A stretch of 64,000 nt of DNA. It comes from Serripes groenlandicus. Taxonomy: Eukaryota; Mollusca; Bivalvia; Cardiida; Cardiidae. The stretch lies in NCBI GenBank assembly GCA_031761405.1, contig JASEVX010000007.1:27120859-27184858 (forward strand), written 5' to 3'. The notes below the pieces were generated by a model. It searched no databases and was not told where the DNA came from. It saw only the letters and a program-made list of their open reading frames with translations. Below, piece after piece: positions 11,701 through 21,400 of this stretch; the stretch's first letter is position 1; every line of letters starts with the position of its first letter. The translations under genes were made by a program, and so were the position numbers.

Positions 11701-13521
11701 ATATGTGGGAAAGGGTTAAACATGATTTCATGCATCACGTATAGAAGTCTGCAGCTTCTCATAATGTAAATTGATCTATAGATAGACAAATTGCCAACAA
11801 ACGTCTGAACGTATCACGAACGTTGATAGATATATAGACCTTACTGCTGTAAGGCAATTGCATGCCGAAAACACGATGTCATAACAATGACGAAAAGCTA
11901 GAACAAATTCACAGCGGAAATAAATATGTGATGGTTTAATAAATATAATGTCAAACTAGGCTGAGTTTTCACCCGTTTAAATAACACCGTTGTATTGACA
12001 TAAACTTATTCTATTTTTACCACCAATTATTTTTTATTTATTTCACTAAGTGTCGAATTTATTCAAAGGTTATTTCCTTTTGTACAAATAGTAAATCCGC
12101 TCACTTATACAGACGTCCTCTGTTGCTTCAAACGACTTTTAAATACAGTGTGTAAAAATGTTCGTTCTGAACATTGTTTACCTTTTCAACAATGTATTCG
12201 ACTCTGTATCAGAAATACCTAGTGTATCCTCAGATGTTTTCGAAGCAATCGTCTTAAAATAGCACACACTGTTTATCAGGATCGAGAAGAATACTACTTA
12301 TAAATATTACTCATTCGGACTGTTTCCGATATCTACTCTACTCTATTAACAATAACAAGTATGGAAGGTATACTACTTTTCAGTTTTTTTTTAAATTTAT
12401 CCTTACTTTTATTTAAAGATATAACTTATTACATGACGAACAGGAATTTTCATCAAACTTGAGATTAGTTTTGTAAAATACGTTTGTCTTTCTGTCGTGT
12501 TCCTAACTTATAAAATTTATGGAAAAAATTATACACGTGTTTTGATATATTTGTTCACAGGCTATGTGCAAATGGCACAAAAGCGATCTGATTGCCATAG
12601 AAACTCCCGAGGAACAAGCATGGTTCAAGAAACAGGTCTTACAGTTCAACCGTAAGTGAAATCTAAACCGTTTCCTATCAGTCGCATTTTGAAGTATCTG
12701 CAGAAGAGCAGACACCTTATGAATGATACGCACCTTCTCCTTTTGCCACGATTTTCTTAACTCTGGTAAATCTAGCTTCGTAATCGTAACATGTTGCTCT
12801 AAATATATATTTCGGACACACAAAAAATACTCGTTATTGAAGGTCTAGCTGGCCTACATACGGTTTGATCAGGATCTCCTGTCTGCGCTATTAACCCTTT
12901 CCCACATCCAGCAAATCTGCAGCAGACGACTTTGTGATCATCTAAACACAAAAATGTAAAGTCTTTGTAAATTAATGTAATATTACTAAAAGAAGTTGAA
13001 AACATTTTGGCAAAAGGAGAAATTGCTCGTTTTTGCAAGAATGTTTCCAAAAGTCGTCTGCTGCATATGCGTGAGAAAGCGTCATCAAGTGGGAAAGGGT
13101 TAACAAGCATAATGGAGATATAATGCAGAGCATGTTAACGATAACCGACTATACATGTATGTAATTGTAAACCATCTGCTGCGAACACTCTTACCACTAC
13201 AAACATGGTTCTTTAGAAACAAAGCGTGACGACGGGTTTTGGCTTGGAGCTACCGATTGGCTAAAGCAAAATGAATGGGTCTGGGAGTCCGCCAATAGCG
13301 CCCCCGTAAACTACATTGTGTGGGGAGTCCTGACAGACCAACAGCCCGGCAGCCCAACATACCAACAGCCCAACAACCGAAACGGTACCGAAGATTGTTT
13401 GGCCGCCATGAAGTTCTTTGAATACGATTGGAGCGATGAATGGTGTAACTGGGAAAGACTTGGATACGTCTGCGAAATGCCGTATGTATATTGTGATAAA
13501 CAATTGAACGTGCATACTTGA
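8753..13521 (+). CDS. Secreted C-type lectin domain protein, copy 1
   Basis: Exons are 8753-8804, 10157-10245, 12561-12651 and 13217-13521. All introns are GT-AG and the phases are 1, 0, 1. The joined frame is 178 codons. Residues 1-20 form a hydrophobic signal peptide ending before ACPTGW. The rest is one long-form C-type lectin-like domain. Cys22/33, Cys50/163 and Cys138/154 match the family disulfides, and the WIGL-type motif is FWLGATD (85-91). The calcium/sugar loop reads QPN (128-130) with Glu136, and the WND position is WSD (149-151). Cys170 in the tail is unpaired. Such proteins usually bind glycans in mucus or haemolymph, for recognition of microbes or food; that role is inferred. 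The QPN and WSD variants make sugar specificity unpredictable. Its 3' end faces the transporter remnant. Confidence 0.92.
9190..9810. repeat. Intron-1 minisatellite, about 45 bp unit, copy 1
   Basis: About 13 diverged units carry a TATGACYAATGTATTTGATA core and a CACTAAAACKAGTC link. The same array sits in intron 1 of all four lectins, with different unit numbers and degrees of homogeneity. Confidence 0.75.
10305..10533 (+). mobile_element. tRNA-derived SINE (family 2) in lectin 1 intron 2
   Basis: A 5'-clipped head (GTGGTAAGAGCGTCCGCCG), a degenerate box B, a body with TTTCCCTCCTTGGCATT and GCGCTGGTGCCAGG, and the shared tail AACGCCGTGATATGACT. The first bases of the head are deleted here but present in units 2-4. 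Confidence 0.7.
10605..11248. repeat. Intron-2 minisatellite, 62 bp unit, copy 1
   Basis: About ten units are marked by GATATCCGCTTGATTAATTG, TTTTAACGTCGATTTGAAC and GGTATTTCAGTTA. The first part holds an extra duplication of the flank GGTTGTATTTGGCGGGTTAC (near 10587 and 10676). Some units are shortened by deletion of the GGTATTTC part. Confidence 0.85.
11460..11719. mobile_element. piggyBac-like MITE in lectin 1 intron 2
   Basis: TTAA at 11460-11463 and 11716-11719. Ends are CTCTTTCCCACATACG and ATATGTGGGAAAGGG. The central stem is interrupted by a few extra bases (CATTATGATTAGCGA). Copies at the same intron position occur at 26413-26667 and 41066-41323; none is seen in unit 4. Confidence 0.8.
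12346..12349. other. Clean empty TTAA site in unit 1
   Basis: The flanks ATCTACTCTACTCTA and CAATAACAAGTATGG are joined by a single TTAA. In units 2 and 3 the same flanks surround a full MITE with TTAA on both sides. Unit 4 retains the right half. Confidence 0.85.
12891..13103. mobile_element. piggyBac-like MITE in lectin 1 intron 3
   Basis: TTAA at 12891-12894 and 13100-13103. Ends are CCCTTTCCCACATCC and AAGTGGGAAAGGG. Present at the orthologous spot in all four lectins, so it predates the amplification. Confidence 0.85.
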
Positions 13522-13764
13522 ATGATTTACTCGGACCGCTGCATTCTAAAATAGGTTGATAGTGTACTTTGGTATCGGGTTTTTGGTCTAAAAATGGGCT
13601 TAACCCATTCCAAAATACAATACCGATGCAGCTGACGACATCAAAGTAAAACTATGGAATTAAAAAAATGTTTTCACAGGTAATTTGCGACAGCGGCCTT
13701 AAAACGAGTATATATATGATTGAAAGGGTTTAAAACCACTAGTAAGCAAAGAGTAATTTCAACA

Positions 13765-13988
13765 TCGTAAATGGAAGAGTGTCCACCTCGTAGGGAGGTC
13801 GTGGGTTCGATCCACGGCCGGTTCATATCAACAACTTTAAAAATGGTTTTATTGCCTTCCCTTCTTTCGGGGTTAGCATTACGACAGACTGGCTGGTGTC
13901 AGGATAAATGGATCAGAAGTACCGGTAACTAACCCAGGAAACGCCGTGGTATTACTGAAAAAATGTTGAAAGCGGCGAAGAATACCTA
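13765..13988 (+). mobile_element. tRNA-derived SINE (family 3), downstream of lectin 1
   Basis: Head with TGGAAGAGTGTCCACCTCG and box B GGGTTCGATCC, body with GGGGTTAGCATTACGAC and GGCTGGTGTCAGGATAAATGG, and tail ACGCCGTGGTATTACTG then TTGAAAGCGGCG. Present after all four lectins. Confidence 0.75.
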
Positions 13989-14059
13989 ACATCCAATCAA
14001 TATCGTACAGGAATCGAATTATGATCGATGGACAAATACACTTTGTATATGAATGGCAT

Positions 14060-14430
14060 GTAACAACGTGACAATAGCGCAATTTGTATTAGTCACAAAA
14101 GAAATTTTAATTTGCCGTGTTTTATCTACGCGTGGTCATTTGCATGTATATGCACTGGAAACGTTCAAGTACATATAACAATGTATACAATGTACAATGA
14201 AATATGCAGACACTTGTATAACGATTCGAGCATTTAACAACGTTACAATAGCGCATTTTGTATAAGCCTTACAAGGAATTTTAATTTGCCGTGTTGTATT
14301 CGTGCATGGTAATTTGCATATATGTGCACTGGAAACGTTCAAGTACATAATACAATTTATACAATTTACAATGAAATATGCAGAAAATTGTATAACGATT
14401 CGAGCATTTTACAACGTTAATCTTCTATGT
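14060..14430. repeat. Two-unit tandem repeat of about 176 bp
   Basis: The segment with GACAATAGCGCAATTTGT, AATTTGCCGTGTT and CACTGGAAACGTTCAAGTAC is present twice. Related copies lie at about 29260-29520 and 43900-44255, and a single unit lies near 57110-57240. No coding potential is seen. Confidence 0.65.
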
Positions 14431-15732
14431 ACAACTACAAAAGTAGTTTGAATTTACAGATGTGAAACAAACAAAAAAACGTTCAAAAAATAGCATATTA
14501 AATCTAAATATAAATTAAACATTACTAAATACTGAGCTATTTTTAGAACAATTACACTGTATTGTATAAGAAATATTGTTTTTTCGCAACATCAAGACGC
14601 CTTTGAAATAACTAAAGGATCTTTCCAATAACAATACACAAGTGGGATAATGAATGAAATGTTTCTAATTTCAGAGAAAGCAACACTCCTATAGTTGGTT
14701 AGAACTGTCGTGTGTAGAGGTTTCTTCGTGTGTTTACATTGTTCATTATTTATATTGTTCATTATTTAGGTGAATAAACCGTCATATATATAAATAATTT
14801 GATATTGGTTGTAATGTATATAACCCCCCTGCTGGCAATCATATCATGCACATGCCAGACATGACCTTACGTTATCCAAATAAATGAAATTCAACAAGTT
14901 GTTTTCACACCATCATTATCCTCAGTCATCGAAAGCACACTGTGTTTGAGTTAATATGATGTCCAGCAATTTTCTGATGGTTGACTTGTAAACGTGCTTA
15001 CTAAACATACCCTCTTTGAATTATAATCAAATCTACTACAATTCGGACAGACAAGATTGGCTGATCTTACTATCGATATACAAACAACTCCACACCAGAC
15101 AAATTCAGTTGTTTTTTAACATAGCTGAGTCTATCGATTTGGGGCCTTAGTGACACTACACTTTGCCATCGTTGAATAGTATGTTTACATAACACCAGTT
15201 GGGCGACAATTTCAGTTTTTGTCAGAAGGTAAATATAGCCTTACTGTAGACGCTGACGACTCTGGTAAGACTATGTGGACGCACGGCATCACCCGAGTCT
15301 TTACTGTAGGCGGACGCCTTAAAACCCCAAATCGCCTGACGCGGCTTAATTTTTAAACACTGATAGGGAAAAAGAACTCGAATTTAATCTATAATCCTGA
15401 CAAGTTTGATTAACATATTAAGGGTACGGGAGAGAAAGGGCTACAAGTACCATACCATTTATCAAAAGAAGTTACATCTGTAGCCCTTCTTAGTTGATTG
15501 AGGAGTAATGCCGTTTTCAGCAGCACTTCAGTTATATCACAGTCACAGAGCACTTATCCCGGCTAACTTATCAGTTTTTTGACTCAGTAATATGACAAAG
15601 GCAGTCGGTCATGATTCCCACGATCTGATCGAACTAAGGACACCCGCTTTTTGCACCCACTAACGACCCAGGAGAACATTTTATATTCACAGTCGGAAAC
15701 ATGTTGGGAAATGGAAGCAAGTTCTCTTGTGT
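14431..15732. other. Lectin-transporter convergent intergenic region, unit 1
   Basis: AT-rich, and shared in whole or part by all units. It contains AATAAA-type words (near 14774 and 14879) that could serve as poly(A) signals for the lectin, but none can be chosen. Unit 3 carries a deletion of about 440 bp here (near 44735). No gene seen. Confidence 0.45.
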
Positions 15733-16928
15733 TCACAATAGGGTTCGTAATATGTCGACTTTTGAACTCGCCACGCGAAGTTGTTTATCAAAGCGTTGTA
15801 CAGCAACAGTTCCGAGCAGAATGGCGTTTATATTTGACATTGTTCTCGCTCGGTCTTGAAGCTAATCCATTGCCATCTAAATACCGACATATTTCGTTGT
15901 AAAGTTCAGAGACGATAGAATAATCAGAATACATACAATAGATCCGCTTGGAACTGATGGAATGGCTAAAGAAGCGATAAACGTCAGTACCATCGCGTAT
16001 AACACACGCGCAGTTCCAACTTCAACATTTTCAAGGTGCTTTAAGAATAACACGCTTGTAATGATAATTGCAGCACTGCCAACTCTGCACAGCGCAATTC
16101 CGAAAGAAGTCGTGAACCTGGATATATCGGAATTTATCCAATGTTGAACGTCAGCGGCTGTGATTAGTTCCGATACTGCCAATAAAGAAGAGGGTGCAGC
16201 GACACTCGCCATTGAGGCTGGTAAAGCAGAATGGAGGTAGTCGAGTGTTTTTTTTCTCCTGCACACGAAATAGAAACCAGGAATTATTACGTTAAACAGT
16301 ATAGCATTCTGAACAATGACTGTCAGAATGAACATACCACAGCTTTTAACAGATTGGTCTAGATTTTCTATCTAGACTATGGGTGACACAATCAGACTGA
16401 GTAACCATATAAACTTTAACCAAACTACCCATTTCATTATGGTTATAAATACGTCCGCCGTGATCCTGAAGAATTCAATAAATGTTTCGTTGGAACCTTG
16501 TATCTTTTTTGATGCCAGTCCAATCAAAGCGTTGACAAAAATCAGACCGAGTATATTTGTACCGGAAGCTGAACCTACTTTTCTTAAGAACCTCACGTTA
16601 GTGACGTTCATTTCATCGATAAACCTTTCTTCAACATATGCAGTCTGGACCTTCTCAATGCATGCCAATACGACATTATTCGGAACAAAATTCCTAATTA
16701 TATCGTCCTGGGTCTCCAAGCGGGTCATGTCACGTGATACGTGATAATAGACCGCTACGCCGACCACGATGCCCATATTGTTGATAAAGGCGATGTATAT
16801 TGCTGTGACGGTATATACTCGACCGTTGGACCGAGAATCAGTGGACGCTGTTGCAGTTATTACGCTTGACACGATCAGGGGTAAAATGATGCAGTAGATT
16901 GCTCTCATGAATACATCGCCCGGAAGTC
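15733..16928 (-). pseudogene. SLC1-like transporter exon 2, copy 1 (dead)
   Basis: The translation matches the excitatory amino acid transporter family from the LPGDVFMRAIY segment (TM2) to the DRART helix (TM8). It starts at a conserved acceptor (CTTTCAG before 16928) but has no exon 1 upstream. In-frame stops lie at 16372-16374 (after SPIV), 15877-15879 and 15862-15864. Relative to copy 4 it lacks the stretch between VYY and VSRDMTR and has a short deletion after LETQD. The first stop and the larger deletion are shared with copy 3; the later stops are private. With no promoter exon and several stops it cannot make a transporter. Confidence 0.88.
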
Positions 16929-16950
16929 CTGAAAGTAAACACACATTTAA

Positions 16951-17163
16951 AAAAGTCGTCTGCAATGGAAAATGAAACATCTGGAAAGAAATCGAAGTAT
17001 GATTTCAAATGGAGTTGAAAACATCGTGTGAAAATGGCATGTTTATCGTTTTTACGTCAACTTTTTAATTTGTTTTATTTAATTTATTTTTTCTTCAAAA
17101 TGTTTTCAATTCAAGAAGCAGACTGCTGTGGATGCTCCTGAAATCATATCAGGGAAAGGGTTA
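16951..17163. mobile_element. Hybrid MITE at unit 1/2 junction
   Basis: The left arm (AAAGTCGTCTGCAATGG, GAGTTGAAAACATCGTG) matches the right edge of the block at about 59905-59975. The right arm (AATGTTTTCAATTCAAG, AGCAGACTGCTGTGG, AGGGAAAGGGTTAC) matches the left edge at about 990-1065. This is what recombination between two MITEs would leave. Confidence 0.55.
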
Positions 17164-17706
17164 CATTGGAAAGACAAAATCATTGTATGCACAATATGGA
17201 AACATGTATTAGCAGTGTTAGCTAAATGATAAAGTTTGTATAGTATAAAGTCCGAAATCTGGCGAGCTTTGGTGTCCCATGGCAGCTCTTGTTGTTTAAT
17301 AAATACTTGAATCCCTTTCTTTCCCAAATTCAATAAATATACTGAAAAGGTCTAGGTAAAATATAGAAAATATCTATCAATACAAGTAAAATTATTGGGT
17401 AGAGTTGCAACATTGTGACTAAAGGTCTTATTTCTCATCATGGACATATTTTCTTTTGCTACAATGTTGTGAAAAGCAGTCTGTTGTCTGAAGTAAGCTG
17501 TTCCTACCATTACATTTTAGGGTCAGGCAAACAGCTATAGAGATAACCTTTTCGTGGACCAATCGGTTTAACCTTTCAAACTCGGAAAGCAGTTTGCTCC
17601 ATTTTTCAAGTTGTATTGGTCCCTTGTAAAGTTTTTCGAAATTGAGTTACATAGATAATGGGAGGTGAACCATCTAAACGGCATTGTTGGTTCATGCTAG
17701 ACATAC
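17164..17706. other. Beta spacer 1, start; no gene seen
   Basis: Diverged copy of 1066-1781. No conserved reading frame or RNA gene recognised. Confidence 0.45.
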
Positions 17707-18266
17707 ATATGAGCAGTTCCACGAGAACAACAACATTATGGTATTTGCGTAATGTATCGACCAAGTTCAGTCCACGCAGGCTAATACGGGCCAACACATT
17801 CCGTCTCAGAGGGATAGAGGTACATGTATAGAGTAATGATTCCTGAAACGGAAATCAACAGAAAGGCAAAAGGTGTCTGCCCGGGTTAGCCTGCGCGGCA
17901 TGCTTAGGCTGATCCGGATCGATACTTAACGCAGAGTCCACAATGTTTGCTTTTTCGTGGAACGGCGTCGAGTCCCGGTAGCTTAGTCGGTAACGACGCG
18001 GGCTGTCAATCCAGGGGTTGTGAGTTCGAATCCCAGTCCGACGTTTGACAAAAGTCATTGCAACATTCGTCATTCGTCTTCCACCAATGGACTAAGTCTA
18101 TGTGGAAAAGCAGCCAGTTGCTTGGGAAGATTGTTGTGTGGTTTTCTGGTGTGAGAAAACCAGGAAACACATGAGTAGGTAAACTGGCCGCCGTGATATG
18201 ACTGATAAATTGTTAAAAAACGGCGTTAAACCCCAATCAATCAATCAATCGTGGAACGGCTCATAC
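17707..18266. mobile_element. Second foldback element interrupted by a SINE, beta 1
   Basis: The left inverted repeat is at 17707 (ATATGAGCAGTTCCACGAG). The right end (TCGTGGAACGGCTCATAC) is split by the SINE. The uninterrupted versions are at 1782-2050 and 32575-32850. Confidence 0.7.
17966..18248 (+). mobile_element. tRNA-derived SINE (family 1) with target duplications
   Basis: Box A (TAGCTTAGTCGG) and box B (AGTTCGAATCC) in the head, then the family-1 body, tail GGCCGCCGTGATATGACTG and AACGGCGTTAAACC, and a short (AATC) run. It is flanked by TCGTGGAACGG at 17955-17965 and 18249-18259, a perfect 11-bp target duplication. Confidence 0.9.
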
Positions 18267-18830
18267 ATACTACAGTATGCCTTATTATGAAAGTACAATA
18301 ATTGAATAGAATTGGAAACGTGGTGTCTATATGAGTGAAAGTGTTAACATGGAAACTCCCTTCAAATGAAAGTACAATAATTGAATAGAATTGGAAACAT
18401 GGTGTCTATATGAGTGAAAGTGTTAACATTTAGAATCTTGAAACAGGATGGTATGTCCCTGACCTGTGTGCAGGATTAAAGTGTTGAACAAATCAATATG
18501 TCGGATACAATTTGTCACCTTACATTGACATTTCATATCATAATGGTTTCATCTGGTAGAACTGAATGGTATGTAACTGTATGACCTTGACCTTTGCCTT
18601 GTGTTATATTTAGTCTCTGGGATGAAAGACTTCTGTAAAGTCCACATCTTTGATAGAAGTTGATTGCATGTATTTCTGTTATAATAACATACAAATGTAA
18701 TCACCCTATTCAATGTTTGTAATCTAAAATAATAAAAAAAAGTATATAAATTTAATAAATATCAAGTTTGATTTTTAATCCAACACAATCTGAGACACAA
18801 AACCAAAACTCATTGGATTTGGAGACTTCA
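18267..18830. other. Beta spacer 1, non-coding, with local duplication
   Basis: A segment of about 70 bp (ATGAAAGTACAATAATTGAAT through TGAGTGAAAGTGTTAACAT) occurs twice, at about 18288-18355 and 18365-18428. No gene seen. Confidence 0.5.
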
Positions 18831-19147
18831 TTAACCCTTTCCCACCTGCAGACGCATTATGACGCAATAGCAGCAGACGACTTTCGAAAACATTGTGACC
18901 AAAGGTGAAATTGCTCATAATGAGCAATTTCTCCTTCGGCCACACTTTTTTCAACTTTTTTTAATAATTAAGCTATCTTCAATAAAGCAGACAACTTTCG
19001 AAAACATTGTGACCAAAGGTGAAATTGCTCATAATGAGTAATTTCTCCTTCGGCCACACTTTTTTCAACTTTTTTTAATAATTAAGCTATCTTCAATGGA
19101 GATTTTTCTGGTTTTTGACATTGTGTTTTCATCGTCGTCTGCTGCAA
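18831..19147. mobile_element. MITE with internally duplicated stem, beta 1
   Basis: Opens at TTAACCCTTTCCCACCTGC (18831). The block from GCAGACRACTTTCGAAAAC to TTAAGCTATCTTCAAT, including the whole central hairpin, is present twice in tandem (about 18878 and 18986). The right TTAA end is lost after GTCGTCTGCTGC. The same structure is at 48411-48727. Confidence 0.65.
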
Positions 19148-20034
19148 AAAGTAACCAATACTCATTGTATTTGGAGAGTTCATTAACCTGTTCGTGATAT
19201 ATGCAGCTTTTGAAACAGGTGACTGTTGAAAACGTTGTAAAAAAGGAATATAAAAAAAGGGAATAATTGCTCAATATGAGAAAACATTCCCAATCACTCG
19301 TTATACTTTCAGTCAAGGATCAAAAATATGAAAAATCACCTTAAATGAAAGAATATTTATTGGATAAATTTGAAATATTGTAGCAAAAGATGAATTGGCT
19401 CATCAAGAGCATTCTCTTTTTGCCACTGTTTTCAAAACTGGCTGCTTGTTGAAAGGGTTAGGTCATTGTTACATTCTAAAACACAATAGTCCGAGAAACA
19501 GTCTAACAGTTAGCTTCTCAAGGACGTTATGCAGATAAGAATCTTGAACAGATATATCTTGTCAAAGAGCTTGTTTTCACTTTCATGATATATGTAGCCT
19601 GCCAGTGAACTCACAAAGGATACAGTGCTCCTCAATACTTTCCTTAGGAATGGTTGCGCTTGCAAGATTTTTACCATATATTGCAAAATATAAGAAACTA
19701 ATTTCAATTGAGTCTCTTTAAGTTAAGAATCAGAATTATATTACATCCTCAGGTATAGTTCTTCAACTGTGTAAAGTTTCATCAAAAACCATTCTCCGAT
19801 TTAGGAAGGGTTGCACTTACAGGGCAATTACCACATAATACAATAGTTAAGTAACTAACAGTATAATTATCTCCCTTTTAACATTTAAGTCAATGCCTCA
19901 GGTATTGTTCTTCAACTGTAAAAAGATTCATTAATATCCTTCCAGCCATTGAAGATTCCTATATATCCCCCTTCCCCCAAAACTTTGTTTGCAGGGAAGA
20001 TACAAAAAGTGTGACATTGCACACATGCCTTTTG
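19148..20034. other. Beta spacer 1, no gene seen
   Basis: AT-rich, similar to alpha positions 3840-5250 but lacking the two TTAA MITEs found there (4484-4715 and 4865-5099). No coding or RNA feature recognised. Confidence 0.45.
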
Positions 20035-21400
20035 GCGCATTGCAATGCGTTGGAAAGGTCATAATAACCTTAAATAAGGCATGTCTTGTAGCCCCCTACA
20101 ATGCATAGAGAACATCTCAATGACTGAGGCTGGGACCCGGACAGCTGAATGCACATTCCTGATGCTAATACACACCCCTTAAAGCGAATTGCAAGTTCTT
20201 GAAAAGAATGCATTAAGAACATCTCAATGAATGGTAATTGTCTTCCATGCGACCGGACTGAGGCTCAGACCCGGACAGCTGAATTCACATGCCCAATGCT
20301 AATACACACGCCGTTTTGCCCATTTCAATGCGTTGGAAAGGTCGTAATAACCTTAAATAAGGCATGTTTTGTAACCACCTACAATGCATAGAGAAGATAT
20401 TAATGACTGAGGCTTAGACCCGGACAGCTGAATGCAGATGCCCGATGCTAATACACACGCCGTTTGGCCCATTGTAACGCGTTGGAAAGGTCGTAATAAA
20501 CTTAAATAAGGCTTTTTTTGTAACCCCCTATAATGCATAGAGAAGATCTTAATGACTGAGGCTCAGACCCGGACAGCTGAATGCACATGCCCGATGCTAA
20601 TGCACACGCCGGTTGGCCCATTGTAATGCGTTGGAAAGGTCGTAATAACCTTTTAAAAATAAGGCATGTTGTGTAGCCACCTAAAATGCATAGAGAAGAT
20701 CTCATTGACTGAGGCTTAGACCCGGACAGCTGAAAGCACATGCCCGATGCTAATACACAAGCATGTTGGCGCAATGCAAGTTGTTGAAAAAGTGGCCATG
20801 ATTTTTTATAGCTATAGCCCTCACAATGCATTAAGAACATCTCAATGAATGGCATTTATCCTCCATGGGCCTGGACTGAGGCAGACCCAAACAACTGAAT
20901 GTACATGCCCGCTGCTAATATACACGCCGTTTGGCCCATTGCATTGGTTTGAAAGGTCATTATATCATGATAAAAGGCATGCTTTGTAGCCCTTAAATGC
21001 ATTAAGAACATCTCAATGAATAAGGTTTGTCCGCGTCTACTCGGACCCGGAAAGCTGAATACACAGGCCCGATGCTTATACACGCGCCTTTTGGCACATT
21101 GCAATACGTTGAAAAGATTGTTATAGTGTGAAAAGGGTATGTTTTGCAAACCGTACACCACCAACCCGCCCTGCATAGAGTATATCTCAATACATACAAT
21201 TGTTCCGCCGTGTGTGCCCGAACTGAGGATGTGACTCTGGACAGCTGAATACACAAGTATGATGCTAATACATGTACACACGCCTTTTCGCGCTTTGCCA
21301 TGCGTTGAAAAGGTTGTTATAGCATGAAATGTATTTTTTTTAGCCCTTACCACACTCACTCACCCTGCATTGAGAACTTCTCAATGAATGCAACGTTTTC
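20035..21400. repeat. Satellite A array, beta spacer 1
   Basis: About eight units of roughly 140-190 bp, with the landmark CCCGGACAGCTGAATGCACA near 20136, 20270, 20417, 20570, 20724 and onward. More uniform than the alpha array. Its long open frames follow the repeat and shift between units, so I do not call genes. Confidence 0.78.

Noticed and set aside
20502..21359. Minus-strand frames of 99-167 codons in satellite A
   Set aside because: They track the satellite unit, change frame between copies and contain no recognisable domain.
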